NCBI RefSeq assembly: GCF_019396325.1
Contig: NZ_JAHKRO010000016.1
Coordinates: 49,440-113,439, forward strand
From: Nonomuraea ceibae
GTDB lineage: Bacteria; Actinomycetota; Actinomycetes; Streptosporangiales; Streptosporangiaceae
Length of the DNA: 64,000 nt
Reading direction: 5' to 3'
This document shows positions 14,432 to 23,188 of this stretch, piece by piece (the first letter of the stretch is position 1; the number at the start of each line of letters is the position of its first letter). The notes under the pieces were generated by a model. The model saw only the letters and a program-made list of their open reading frames with translations. It did no database searches and had not been told where the DNA came from. Both the position numbers and the translations under genes were made by a program.

Positions 14432-15318
14432 GCCCGCTGGAGCGGCACTACCGGTTACTCCTGCGGGCCTACCCTTCCGGCTACCGCTCCGACCACGGCG
14501 ACGAGCTGCTCGACGTGCTCCTCGACGCCGCCGGACCGGGCCGGGCCCGCCCGCCGGCGCGCGAGGCGGGCGCCCTGCTGCTGGGCGGGATGCGCGCCCG
14601 GCTCACCGAGTCGGCCGTCGGCCCGGCCTGGGCCGACGGCCTGCATCTCGGCGTGCTGGCGCTGTCGCTGGTCAACCTGGCCGCGCTGATCCCGTACACG
14701 GCCGAGACCGGCCTGTGGACGGCGCTGGCGGCGCTCGGCTTCCTCGCCGTCCTGCGCGGCCGCGTCGGGCTCGCGCTGCCGGTCATGATGCTCACCGGCA
14801 GCAAGGCCGTGGCGGTCACGCTCGGGCAGCCCTGGCTCGACCGCACGCTCCTGCCGGTCTTCCCGGGCGGCCCGTGGGCGGACGGCCCCGCCCTGTACGG
14901 CAACGCCGGGCCGGTCGCCACGGCCACCTCCGGCGCGCTGGTGGTGCTGGGGCTGCTCGTGCTGGCCGCACGAGGCGAACGGCCACGGCCGCGGTCGTGG
15001 TGGTGGCTGGCCGTCCTGCCGGTGGCCGCCGGGCTGGACCCCGGCTGGGACGACCTGGCGAGCCCGAGCGCGCAGACCGTCGTCCGGGTCGTCCTGGAGA
15101 CGGCCCTGCTGGTGACCGCCGTCTACGCGGGCCGCCTGACACGCGACGGCCGCTGGGCGATCGCCGCCGCCGTCTACCTGCTGCCGGCCACGGCGGTGCT
15201 CGGCGAGCACCTGTCCCTGGCCTCCCGCCAGGAGATCGCCCACTGGGCGCTGCTGGCCGTCCTCACCGCGGCCTCGGCGGTCGCCCCGGCGACCGCGCGG
15301 CGAAGGCTCGTCCTGTGA
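14428..15318 (+). CDS. Polytopic membrane protein in PadR operon
   Basis: A 296-residue protein of unrecognised family. A soluble N-terminus (ERHYRLLLRAYPSGYRSDHGDELLDVLLDAA) resembles the amphipathic start common to proteins encoded next to PadR regulators. About seven hydrophobic segments follow between residues 70 and 290. It overlaps the PadR gene by 4 bases and the following lipoprotein gene by 4 bases, so the three form one translational unit. The function is unknown; a membrane stress or signalling role is only a guess from context. Confidence 0.82.
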   Translation: MSPLERHYRLLLRAYPSGYRSDHGDELLDVLLDAAGPGRARPPAREAGALLLGGMRARLTESAVGPAWADGLHLGVLALSLVNLAALIPYTAETGLWTALAALGFLAVLRGRVGLALPVMMLTGSKAVAVTLGQPWLDRTLLPVFPGGPWADGPALYGNAGPVATATSGALVVLGLLVLAARGERPRPRSWWWLAVLPVAAGLDPGWDDLASPSAQTVVRVVLETALLVTAVYAGRLTRDGRWAIAAAVYLLPATAVLGEHLSLASRQEIAHWALLAVLTAASAVAPATARRRLVL

Positions 15319-16142
15319 GGGTCCTCGCGCTCGTCGTGCTCCTCGCCCTGGCCGGCTGTGCGGTCTCCAGCGCCGAGGCCGGCGGCACCGGCAAGCGGTG
15401 GCGCTGGGAGAGCCTGAAGGCCGCCTGCATGGCCGAGCGCGGCTTCAAGTACGAGATGTGGGTGCCGGACCGCACGCTGACGGCCGAAGCCCTGAGGCGC
15501 GCCGACGGCCACTACGCGTCGATGCGGCGGCACCGGGAGAAGTACGGCCACGGCGTCTTCTCCGGCTACGTCCACCGCACCACGCAGGAGGCCGGGGGTG
15601 TGGACCTGCACCCCTCCTTCCCCAACGACCGGTACATCTCGGCCCTGTCCGCCAGCCAGCAGACGGCCTACCACCAGGCCGACCAGGAGTGCTTCACCCG
15701 CGCGGTCAAGGCCGTGCTCGGCAGGGACGTCACCGCCGTCGACGACCTGCACCGGCTGCACGGGGCGGCGCACCGGGCCCTCGACGAGCGCGAGTTCGAC
15801 AGCGACCCCCGGCTCGTGGCCCTGGCCCGCGACTACGCGGCGTGCCTGCGCGCGAAGGGATACCCGGTGTCCACGGAGAAGCCGAGCCAGATCAGCCACC
15901 TGGAGGAGGAGCGCTTCCGGGCCAAGCTGTCGGCGCTGGGCCGGGAGCAGAACCCCGGCGCCGAGCCCGGCATGGAGTTCATGCCTGCGCTCACCCGCGA
16001 GGAGGCCATGCCCTACCTGCGCGAGGAGATCGACTCCGCGCTCGACGACCTCGAATGCGGCAAGGAGTTCTTCCCCGCCTACCACCCCCGGCACCGGGCC
16101 GCCACGGACCGGCTCCGGGACGAGTGGGGTCTGGGCTCCTAG
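15315..16142 (+). CDS. Putative lipoprotein, 275 aa
   Basis: The GTG at 15315 opens a signal peptide with the lipobox LAGCAVSS (Cys about residue 15), so the mature protein is probably anchored outside the membrane. The mature part is hydrophilic, with several Cys residues (LKAACMAERG, DQECFTRAV, DYAACLRAKGY, DDLECGKEF) in helical context. This pattern recurs in actinobacterial lipoproteins of unknown function. It is the third gene of the PadR operon, overlapping its neighbour by 4 bases. Its stop codon shares CTAG with the stop of the converging ROK gene. Confidence 0.85.
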   Translation: MRVLALVVLLALAGCAVSSAEAGGTGKRWRWESLKAACMAERGFKYEMWVPDRTLTAEALRRADGHYASMRRHREKYGHGVFSGYVHRTTQEAGGVDLHPSFPNDRYISALSASQQTAYHQADQECFTRAVKAVLGRDVTAVDDLHRLHGAAHRALDEREFDSDPRLVALARDYAACLRAKGYPVSTEKPSQISHLEEERFRAKLSALGREQNPGAEPGMEFMPALTREEAMPYLREEIDSALDDLECGKEFFPAYHPRHRAATDRLRDEWGLGS

Positions 16143-17077
16143 CGCTCCTCCGTCAGCACCAGGGCCGCCGCCCCCACCAGCCCGGCCTCCTGGCCGAGCG
16201 CCGCGGGCAGGACGCGCAGGCGGTGGGCGAAGGCCATCCTGGCGTGCTCGCGCAGCGCCTCCTCCAGCGGCCCGAACAGCGGCTCGCCCGCCTGGGACAG
16301 CCCACCGCCGATCGTGACCAGGTCCAGGTCGCACAGGTGGGTGGCGGAGGCGATGGCGATGCCGAGCGCCCGCCCGGCCCGGCGCATCGCCGCGAGCGCC
16401 ACCTCATCCCCGGCCAGGGCGTCGGCGGCCAGCGCCCGGCCGGTCACCGCGCGGTCCTCCCGGTAGAGGCCGTCGCCTGCGGAGGCGGTGCCGGGCGTCC
16501 AGCCGCGGGCCAGCGCCCACTCGGTGAGGGCGGGGCCGCGCGCGACGGCCTCCAGGCAGCCGTGGCCGCCGCATCCGCAGGGCGGGCCGCCGTCGGGTTC
16601 GACCACGATGTGGCCGATGTGCCCGGCGTTGCCGGTGCCGCCGTCGATGAGCCTGCCGCCGAGGATGAGGCCGCCGCCCACGCCGGTGGACACCACCATG
16701 CCGAGCATGTCGGCGACGCCCCGGCCGGCGCCTCGCCAGTGTTCGGCCAGGGCCACGCAGACGGCGTCGTTGTGGATGCGTACGGGAAGGCCGGGGAAGC
16801 GGCCGGAAAGCCGGGCGCGCAGCGGGAAGTCGCGCCAGCCGGGGATGTTGAGCGGTGAGACCTCGCCCGAGGGCCAGGTCATCGGGCCGCCGCAGCCGAT
16901 GCCGACGCCGGTCACGCCGGCGGCGAGCGGTTCGACGAGGCCGGCGAGGGTCTTCCACAGGGTCTCGGCGTCGGCGTCCTGCGGGGTGGCCGCGCGGAGG
17001 GTGCGCAGCACGGCGCCGTCGTGGTCCACGTGTGCGGCGGCCATCTTGGTGCCGCCGATGTCGAGGGCGAGGATCAC
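16139..17077 (-). CDS. ROK-family sugar kinase, probably glucokinase
   Basis: A 312-residue ROK protein. The N-terminal phosphate loop is LALDIGGTKMAAA. The substrate region has GMVVSTGVGGG and NAGHIGH, and the ROK zinc motif is CGCGGHGCLEA (Cys-rich, after EPDGGPP). No DNA-binding domain is present, so it is a kinase rather than a ROK repressor; glucose is the likeliest substrate, with N-acetylmannosamine or other hexoses possible. The GTG at 17077 overlaps the stop of the FIST gene in GTGA, so translation of the two is coupled. Confidence 0.9.
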   Translation of the reverse strand: MILALDIGGTKMAAAHVDHDGAVLRTLRAATPQDADAETLWKTLAGLVEPLAAGVTGVGIGCGGPMTWPSGEVSPLNIPGWRDFPLRARLSGRFPGLPVRIHNDAVCVALAEHWRGAGRGVADMLGMVVSTGVGGGLILGGRLIDGGTGNAGHIGHIVVEPDGGPPCGCGGHGCLEAVARGPALTEWALARGWTPGTASAGDGLYREDRAVTGRALAADALAGDEVALAAMRRAGRALGIAIASATHLCDLDLVTIGGGLSQAGEPLFGPLEEALREHARMAFAHRLRVLPAALGQEAGLVGAAALVLTEER

Positions 17078-18255
17078 CCGCCGCTCGCCGAGGAGAAGAC
17101 CAGCACGGAGGCGGTGAAGCCGTGGACGTGGTTGTGGCCGGCGACCGGGCCGACCTCGCCGGCGGCGAAGAAGCCCGCCACGCCGATCGGCCCGAGCGTG
17201 TCGCGCAGCGCGACGGGGTCGTGGTCGGCAGTGCCGAACATCGCCGATCCGCGCCCGTTGCAGGAGAACAGCAGCGCCCCGTCGACGCGGCCGAGCTCTT
17301 CCCGGTGCGCGTCGAGGACGTCGTACAGGTCCTCGTCGGCGGTGGCGGCGTCGCGCACCTGGAAGCGGACGGTCCGCCCGATGTCCACGATGTCGCCGAT
17401 GGCCACGGCCTCCCGCTCCGGGTCGATACCGATCACGCCCCTGATGAGGAAGTCGCCGCGTTCGTGCCGTTCGGCGTACTCGTCCATGGCGAGGCCGATC
17501 TGCAGCCCGGCGGCGACCAGTTCGCGGTCGTCCTCGTCCAGGTCGCTGACGATGTCCTCCAGTCGGGACAGGGCGGGCTGGCCGGCGAGCTCCAGCAGCA
17601 GGTTCTCCTCGCAGCGGGTGACGACCATGCTCGGCCCGATCGGGCGGCAGCCCTGGCTGACCACGGTGCTCACCCGGATGGCGCCGCTGATGAGCACGCC
17701 GATGGCGCCCTCGGTGTAGACCTCGCCGTCGGCGAACAGGCGTACCGATCCCCTGCCCTGGAGGCCGTTGGCCAGTCCGCCGACCAGCGGCAGGTCGCCC
17801 AGCACCTCCGACGAGCGCTCGACGAACGCGTCGGTGGGGAAGGAGTACGGGTCGGCGAGCAGGATCGCCACGTGGTCGTCGGCCGTCCGCTCGGGCAGCC
17901 CGACCACCACGAACCTGTCCTCGGCCGTGAGCGTCTCCAGCGCGAACGTGGTCAGCTCGGCCCCGTCGAGGGTGGCCGCCCACGCGCTCACGGCGGGCGT
18001 CAGCTCCACGCCCTGCCCGTCGCCGATCACGCCGGTGGCGCTGCAACCGATCACGTGCGCCTCGGGGGCCATCCGCATCGCCCGCTCCCCCGCCCTGGCG
18101 ACGTCCTCGGGATCGTCGCCGCAGATGAAGAAGCAGACCAGGTCGGCCTGACCGCTGAGCCTCGCCAGGGCCTGGCCGACAGCCCTCTCCGCGGCTTCGA
18201 CCAGGTCGGAATCCACGGCGAGGCCGTCGGCGAAGCGGCTCGTCATGACTGCCAC
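17074..18255 (-). CDS. FIST-domain sensory protein
   Basis: A 393-residue stand-alone protein with FIST_N (residues about 30-230) and FIST_C (about 235-375) domains, thought to bind small ligands such as amino acids. Matching features are ADLVCFFICGDDPEDV, VIGCSATGVIGDG, PLVGGLANG and the C-terminal GALLFSCNGRG and GFFAAGEVGPVAG. No kinase or cyclase output domain is attached. GTG at 18255 has GGGAGG at good spacing; ATG at 18246 is an alternative. It is translationally coupled to the ROK kinase downstream, an unusual partner. Confidence 0.9.
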   Translation of the reverse strand: MAVMTSRFADGLAVDSDLVEAAERAVGQALARLSGQADLVCFFICGDDPEDVARAGERAMRMAPEAHVIGCSATGVIGDGQGVELTPAVSAWAATLDGAELTTFALETLTAEDRFVVVGLPERTADDHVAILLADPYSFPTDAFVERSSEVLGDLPLVGGLANGLQGRGSVRLFADGEVYTEGAIGVLISGAIRVSTVVSQGCRPIGPSMVVTRCEENLLLELAGQPALSRLEDIVSDLDEDDRELVAAGLQIGLAMDEYAERHERGDFLIRGVIGIDPEREAVAIGDIVDIGRTVRFQVRDAATADEDLYDVLDAHREELGRVDGALLFSCNGRGSAMFGTADHDPVALRDTLGPIGVAGFFAAGEVGPVAGHNHVHGFTASVLVFSSASGG

Positions 18256-18403
18256 GCCTCTCGCCTCCCTCGGCAGGTCCAAGTTCCCTAGGCCCGATTC
18301 TCCCCACTAAAGGGACAAGCACGCACACGAACCGCCACGCAATGGTCAAGATCCGAAATCTCCGCCAGATGCGAAACCCCTGCCACTTCGCGCGCCGGGG
18401 ACG

Positions 18404-18409
18404 TAGGGT
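18404..18409 (+). promoter_or_regulatory. Leaderless -10 element for the ChlI-like gene
   Basis: TAGGGT lies 7 bases before the GTG at 18417 and no ribosome site is present. TGCCAC at 18381-18386 could be the -35 at 17 bp. Confidence 0.5.
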
Positions 18410-18416
18410 CGATCCC

Positions 18417-19808
18417 GTGCATCAGCCTCGTATCCTCCGCGAGTTGCGAGAGAGCGGCCACGTTCATCGCACCGTCAAAGCCGAGGTCCGCGAAAACCTG
18501 CTGGTCAAGCTCAGAGCGGGCGAGCCCCGTTTTCCCGGCATCGTGGGCTTCGACGACTCCGTCCTGCCCCATCTCGAACGCGCCCTGCTCGCCGGGCACG
18601 ACCTGGTCCTGCTCGGTGAGCGCGGCCAGGGCAAGACCCGGCTCATCCGCACGGTCACCGGCCTGCTCGACGAGTGGACCCCGGTGGTCGAGGGCTGCGA
18701 GATCAACGACCACCCGTACGCGCCCGCCTGCGGACGCTGCCGGGCCCTCGCGGCCGAGCTGGGCGACGAGCTGCCGGTGGCGTGGAAGCACCGCGACGAG
18801 CGCTACGGCGAGAAGCTCGCCACCCCCGACACCTCCGTCGGCGACCTGATCGGCGACATCGACCCGATCAAGATCGCCGAGGGGCGCAGGCTGGGCGACC
18901 CCGAGACCGTGCACTACGGCCTGGTCCCGCGCACCAACCGGGGCGTCTTCTCCGTCAACGAGCTGCCCGACCTGGCCGAGCGCATCCAGGTGTCGCTGCT
19001 CAACGTGCTGGAGGAGCGCGACATCCAGGTCCGCGGCTACAACCTGCGGCTGCCGCTCGACATCCTGCTCATCGCCAGCGCCAACCCCGAGGACTACACC
19101 AACAGGGGCCGGATCATCACCCCGCTGAAGGACCGCTTCGGCGCCGAGATCCGCACCCACTACCCGCTCACGATCGAGGACGAGCTGACGCTGATCCGGC
19201 AGGAGTCCATGCCGGACATCGGCGCCGACGTCCCGGAGCACCTCGTCGAGGTGATCGCGCGCTTCACCCGGCTGGTCCGCGAGTCCACGGCCGTCGACGC
19301 CCGCTCCGGCGTGTCTGCGCGCTTCTCGATCGCCGCCGCCGAGACCGCCGCGGCCTCGGCCGTGCGCAGGGCCGCGATCACCGGCGAGGACCAGGCCGTG
19401 ACCCGGGTGTGCGACCTGGCGCCGGTCGTCCACAGCCTGCGCGGCAAGGTGGAGTTCGAGGTCAGCGAGGAGGGCAGGGAGACCGAGATCCTGGCCCACC
19501 TGCTGCGCCGCGCCACGGCCGAGACGTTCCGCACCCGGCTGGGCGCGATGGACCTGTCGCCGCTGACCGACAAGTTCGCCGAGGGCGCCCAGGTGGAGTC
19601 GGGCGAGCTGGTCGCCGCCGGCGAGCTGCTGCGCCGCATCGGCCCCGTCGACGGCCTGGCCAAGATCATGTCGAAGCTCGGCATGGGAGCCGGCGACGAG
19701 TCCCCCGGGCACGCGGCGGCGGCGCTGGAGTTCGCGATGGAGGGCCTCTACCTCATGCGCCGGCTGTCGAAGGACGACCTCGACGGAGTCGCCGTCTACC
19801 GGACGTGA
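18417..19808 (+). CDS. AAA+ ATPase, magnesium-chelatase ChlI/MoxR type
   Basis: A 463-residue AAA+ protein. The Walker A motif is LGERGQGKTR (about residues 68-77); Walker B is VFSVNELPDL (about 183), and the sensor-1 region is ILLIASANPEDY. CEINDHPYAPACGRC holds a cysteine cluster that may bind metal. The partner VWA gene lies two genes downstream, and ChlI-type ATPases act with VWA proteins as chaperone or chelatase-like complexes. With no tetrapyrrole genes nearby, a MoxR-like maturation role is more likely than Mg chelation. GTG at 18417 is chosen over the 25-codon longer frame because of the leaderless-type -10. Confidence 0.88.
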   Translation: MHQPRILRELRESGHVHRTVKAEVRENLLVKLRAGEPRFPGIVGFDDSVLPHLERALLAGHDLVLLGERGQGKTRLIRTVTGLLDEWTPVVEGCEINDHPYAPACGRCRALAAELGDELPVAWKHRDERYGEKLATPDTSVGDLIGDIDPIKIAEGRRLGDPETVHYGLVPRTNRGVFSVNELPDLAERIQVSLLNVLEERDIQVRGYNLRLPLDILLIASANPEDYTNRGRIITPLKDRFGAEIRTHYPLTIEDELTLIRQESMPDIGADVPEHLVEVIARFTRLVRESTAVDARSGVSARFSIAAAETAAASAVRRAAITGEDQAVTRVCDLAPVVHSLRGKVEFEVSEEGRETEILAHLLRRATAETFRTRLGAMDLSPLTDKFAEGAQVESGELVAAGELLRRIGPVDGLAKIMSKLGMGAGDESPGHAAAALEFAMEGLYLMRRLSKDDLDGVAVYRT

Positions 19809-19814
19809 ACATTC

Positions 19815-19871
19815 GGGCGGTTCCGCACGTCGTAATGGACGACTGACCGTTTCGTCCGGGGGGAACCGCCC
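19815..19871 (+). promoter_or_regulatory. Inverted repeat enclosing the ribosome site of the secreted-protein gene
   Basis: GGGCGGTTCC at 19815-19824 and GGAACCGCCC at 19862-19871 are perfect 10-bp arms. The right arm ends directly at the ATG (19872) and overlaps the GGGGGGAA ribosome site; a shorter dyad, GTCG and CGAC, lies in the loop. Such a hairpin in a readthrough transcript would block initiation. Confidence 0.45.
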
Positions 19872-20612
19872 ATGCGACTGCTCGCCAGCGCCACCACCGC
19901 CCTCGCCCTGTGCGCCCTGAGCGCCTACGCCATCCCCGCCTCGGCGGAGACCTCTCCTCAGGTCGTGTACGGCTACGCCTGGTCCGATGGCGCCGGCCAC
20001 TTGCGCATCCTGCCGCAGTCGGCCACGGCCGTCCGCAAGAGCTACCGGCTCAAGGCCATCCGTGGGGCCAAGGAGCTGCGCCTCGGCTACACCAAGGCCG
20101 CCTACCTGCGGGTCGCGGTCGCCTGCGGCCTGAAGGAGACCGAGGGCCGGGTCGCGCTCGACGCCAAGAACTTCGGCCGGACCCGGTGCGGGGCCGCCGA
20201 CCTGTCCGACAGCCTCGCGTCCGGCCCCGTCGCGGTACGCGTCCACCACACCGGCGGCCAGGCGGTCAAGGTCACCGAGTTCCTGCCGTACCCGTCGAAG
20301 CTCAGCGTCGTGCGCGGCACGGTCAAGCGGGCCGGCGACCGGACGCTGCTGTTCACCAGGGGCGGCACGACCGTCAAGCTCGGCTACACGCACGCGCTCG
20401 CCTTCAGCCGCGTCACCTCCCGGTGCGGCGCGGGCTGGCTAACCGGCAGGCCGGTCAACGCCGACCGCGACGGCCTGGGCACCAAGCACTGCGGCGCGGG
20501 TGACTTCACCGCCGCGCTGAAGAAGCTGCGCCACCCGGTGCTGGTCCAGATCGACTATCAGCCGCGCAGCGGCCAGGTGTTCCAGGTGTGGGAGGTGTTC
20601 GGCGACGCATAG
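19872..20612 (+). CDS. Secreted protein with duplicated ~100-aa module, 246 aa
   Basis: A Sec-type signal peptide (MRLLASATTALALCALSAYA, cleavage near PASAET) precedes a mature region built from two related modules, about residues 32-135 and 140-245. Both share a stretch ending LGYT, a Cys pair (CGLKETEG...RTRCGAADL and CGAGWLTG...TKHCGAGDF) and a closing hydrophobic strand (VKVTEFLP and FQVWEVFG). The Cys pairs probably form disulfides. I know no family for it. It lies between the ATPase and VWA genes, suggesting a shared context without proving a shared function. Confidence 0.85.
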   Translation: MRLLASATTALALCALSAYAIPASAETSPQVVYGYAWSDGAGHLRILPQSATAVRKSYRLKAIRGAKELRLGYTKAAYLRVAVACGLKETEGRVALDAKNFGRTRCGAADLSDSLASGPVAVRVHHTGGQAVKVTEFLPYPSKLSVVRGTVKRAGDRTLLFTRGGTTVKLGYTHALAFSRVTSRCGAGWLTGRPVNADRDGLGTKHCGAGDFTAALKKLRHPVLVQIDYQPRSGQVFQVWEVFGDA

Positions 20613-20627
20613 CAGGGCATCTCGGGT

Positions 20628-20633
20628 TAGCGT
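20628..20633 (+). promoter_or_regulatory. Leaderless -10 element for the VWA gene
   Basis: TAGCGT stands 6 bases before the GTG at 20640, with no ribosome site, so the VWA gene may have its own leaderless promoter within the 27-bp gap. Confidence 0.45.
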
Positions 20634-20639
20634 GGGTGC

Positions 20640-22613
20640 GTGACGGCCTACCGCTATGGCGAGTACCACGATGGCCCCGACCCCCTGGCCCCGCCGTACG
20701 ACGTGCGCGCGGCACTCGACGAGATGGGCGACGCCATCCTGTCCGGCTCCACGCCCGTCCACGCCCTGCGCGACCTGCTCAAGCGCGGCCTGCCGGGCGC
20801 CCAGGACCGGCGCGGCCTGGACGACATGCTCAGGGAGGTCCGGCGGCGCCGCCGCGACCTTCGTGAGAGCGGCAGGCTCGACGGCACGCTGGAGAAGGCC
20901 AGGGCGCTGCTGGACAAGGCCATCGGGCAGGAGCGCGCCGAGCTGTTCCCCGACCCGGCCGACGACGCCCGGCTGCGCGAGGCCGAGCTCGACGCGCTGC
21001 CGGACGACACGGCCGGGGCCATCCAGGAGCTGAGCACCTACCGGTGGCGCTCGGAGGCCGCCAGGCAGACCTTCGAGGAGCTGCGCGACCTGCTGCGGCG
21101 CGAGGTGCTGGACGCCCAGTTCAGGGGGCTGCGCGAGGCGCTGGCGAACCCCGACCCGGCGGCGATGGAACGGGTCCGCCAGATGATGGCCGACCTGAAC
21201 GACATGCTGGAGAAGGACGCCCGTGGCGAGCACACGCAGGCGGATTTCGACTCCTTCATGGCGAAATATGGTGACCTCTTTCCGGAGAAGCCGCGCAACC
21301 TCGACGAGCTCGTCGACATCCTCGCCCGGCGGGCCGCCGCCACCCAGCGCATGCTCGCCTCGATGACCCCGCGCCAGCGCGAGGAACTCGGCAACCTCAT
21401 GAGCCAGACCCTCGACCAGGCCGGGCTCGCCGACCAGATGCGGCGGCTCGGCGAGGCCCTGTACGCGCGCCGCCCCGACCTCGCCTGGGACGCCACCGAA
21501 CGGCTGACCGGCGAGGAGCCCCTGGGCATGGGCGACGCCGTCACCGCCCTGGAGGAGCTGGCCGACCTCAGCGGGCTGGAGAGCGCGCTGCGCCAGGACT
21601 ACCCCGGGGCCCGGCTCGACGACATCGACGAGGCCGCCGTGCGCCGCGCCCTCGGCCGCTCGGCGGTCGACGACCTCGAAGCGCTCAAGCGCATCGAACG
21701 GGAGTTGGAGGAGCAGGGCTACCTGCTGCGCCGCCGCGGCAAGCTGGAGCTCACGCCCAAGGCGGTGCGGCGGCTCGGCGAGACCGCGCTGCGCCGCGTC
21801 TTCTCCTCGCTCGACGCCGGCCGCCGCGGCGACCACGACCAGCACGACGCGGGCTCGGCGGGCGAGCTCACCGGGTCGTCCCGGCCGTGGCGCTTCGGCG
21901 ACGAGCAGCCCGTCGACGTCGTCCGCACCCTGGTCAACGCCGTCCGCGCCGGCGGCCTGCGTACGGACCCGGCAGGCGGAGGGCGTACGGCGGTGAAGCT
22001 GTCCGTGGACGACTTCGAGGTGGCCGAGACCGAGCGGCGCAGCGCCGCCGCCGTCTGCCTGCTCGTCGACCTGTCCTACTCGATGGCCCTGCGCGGCACG
22101 TGGGCCGCCGCCAAGCAGACCGCGCTCGCCCTGCAGGCCCTGGTCGCCTCCAAGTTCCCGCAGGACGCCGTGCAGATCATCGGCTTCTCCAACTACGCCC
22201 GCGTGCTGCAGCCCGACGAGCTGGCCGGGCTCGACTGGGACATGGTCCAGGGCACCAACCTGCACCACGCGCTGCTGATCGCCGGGCGGCACCTCGACCG
22301 CCACCCCGACTTCGAGCCCGTCGTGCTCGTCGTCACCGACGGCGAGCCGACCGCGCACCTGCTGCGCAACGGCCGCTCGGCGTTCGAGTGGCCGCCCTCG
22401 CCGGAGACGCTGGAGCTCACGCTGGCCGAGGTCGACAAGATGACCAGGCGCCGGGCCACGATCAACGTCTTCATGCTGGCCGGGGACGACCGGCTCAAGG
22501 AGTTCGTCGACGAGGTGGCGCGGCGCAACGGCGGGCGCGTCTTCTCGCCCAGCGCCGACCGGCTCGGCGAGTACGTGGTGAGCGACTTCCTGCGGGTGCG
22601 ACGGGCGCGTTAG
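20640..22613 (+). CDS. VWA-domain protein, partner of the ChlI/MoxR-type ATPase
   Basis: A 657-residue protein. The N-terminal 420 residues are strongly helical and charged, with no known enzymatic motif. The C-terminal von Willebrand A domain (about 450-650) carries the metal-binding MIDAS sequence DLSYSM and VVTDGEPTAH, with TNLHHAL as the Thr position. VWA proteins of this type pair with AAA+ ATPases such as the one encoded at 18417-19808. There is no signal peptide, so it is cytoplasmic. Its stop codon overlaps the stop of the converging DUF6292 gene in TTAG. Confidence 0.9.
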   Translation: MTAYRYGEYHDGPDPLAPPYDVRAALDEMGDAILSGSTPVHALRDLLKRGLPGAQDRRGLDDMLREVRRRRRDLRESGRLDGTLEKARALLDKAIGQERAELFPDPADDARLREAELDALPDDTAGAIQELSTYRWRSEAARQTFEELRDLLRREVLDAQFRGLREALANPDPAAMERVRQMMADLNDMLEKDARGEHTQADFDSFMAKYGDLFPEKPRNLDELVDILARRAAATQRMLASMTPRQREELGNLMSQTLDQAGLADQMRRLGEALYARRPDLAWDATERLTGEEPLGMGDAVTALEELADLSGLESALRQDYPGARLDDIDEAAVRRALGRSAVDDLEALKRIERELEEQGYLLRRRGKLELTPKAVRRLGETALRRVFSSLDAGRRGDHDQHDAGSAGELTGSSRPWRFGDEQPVDVVRTLVNAVRAGGLRTDPAGGGRTAVKLSVDDFEVAETERRSAAAVCLLVDLSYSMALRGTWAAAKQTALALQALVASKFPQDAVQIIGFSNYARVLQPDELAGLDWDMVQGTNLHHALLIAGRHLDRHPDFEPVVLVVTDGEPTAHLLRNGRSAFEWPPSPETLELTLAEVDKMTRRRATINVFMLAGDDRLKEFVDEVARRNGGRVFSPSADRLGEYVVSDFLRVRRAR

Positions 22614-23032
22614 GCCTCGACGAGCCGCGCGTAGAAGTCGAGCGCGACGTCGAACCCGTCACGGCAGTTGCGGTGCGAGCGGTAGCAGGGCCGCCAGGCG
22701 CTGCTCGCGCCCACCCCGGCGCGGGCGTCCGCGAGCGCCGCGGGCACCCGCTCCGGCCGGGGCAGCAGCCCGCCGCCGAGATAGCGGACGCCGGACAGCT
22801 CCGTGTGCTGACCCGGGGCGCCGGAGACGAAGCGGCCCAGCCGCCAGCCGCTCTCCTCGTCCCACACCAGCGCGGCGCCGTCGGCGAGCCTGACGGTCGC
22901 CTCACGCGGCTCGCACGGGCCCTCCCACCAGCCGTCGGCCTCGGCGCCGAGCAGCCCGACGACCCGGCGCACGTAGCAGACCGGCTGCTGCAGCCACTCG
23001 TCGGAATACGGCTCGACGTGCTTGATGGCCAC
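22610..23032 (-). CDS. DUF6292-like protein
   Basis: A 140-residue cytoplasmic protein. The central LVWDEESGWRLGRFV and the C-terminal GGGLLPRPERVPAAL match the actinobacterial DUF6292 pattern as I remember it; a profile search would settle it. Three cysteines (PVCYVRR, PCYRSHRNC) are present. GTG at 23032 is preferred over longer frames because AAGGGGG lies at suitable spacing. The role is unknown. In many actinomycetes such genes sit near regulators; here it is isolated between the VWA gene and a small membrane gene. Confidence 0.72.
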   Translation of the reverse strand: MAIKHVEPYSDEWLQQPVCYVRRVVGLLGAEADGWWEGPCEPREATVRLADGAALVWDEESGWRLGRFVSGAPGQHTELSGVRYLGGGLLPRPERVPAALADARAGVGASSAWRPCYRSHRNCRDGFDVALDFYARLVEA

Positions 23033-23130
23033 GGACGGCACCCCCTTGTGCCCAAACGGTAAGGAAAGACCAGCGGCCATCCACCTTACCCGGGGCGAAC
23101 TTATTCCGTTGCCAGGCCGTCTAGTCATTA

Positions 23131-23149
23131 CGGACGATATTTACGTCCG
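23131..23149 (+). promoter_or_regulatory. Palindrome upstream of the small membrane gene
   Basis: CGGACG-ATATTTA-CGTCCG has perfect 6-bp arms around an AT-rich core and lies 40 bp before the ATG at 23189. The AT-rich core could overlap a -10 element. Operator function is inferred. Confidence 0.4.
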
Positions 23150-23188
23150 GCGGATTCACATCCGGCAGGGGGAAAGGAGGGGTGTCCC

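Noticed and set aside
16139..18349. A single 736-codon frame suggesting a FIST-ROK fusion
   Set aside because: The N-terminal part of this frame is Arg-rich shadow; the FIST gene lies in another frame and the ROK protein starts at GTG 17077.
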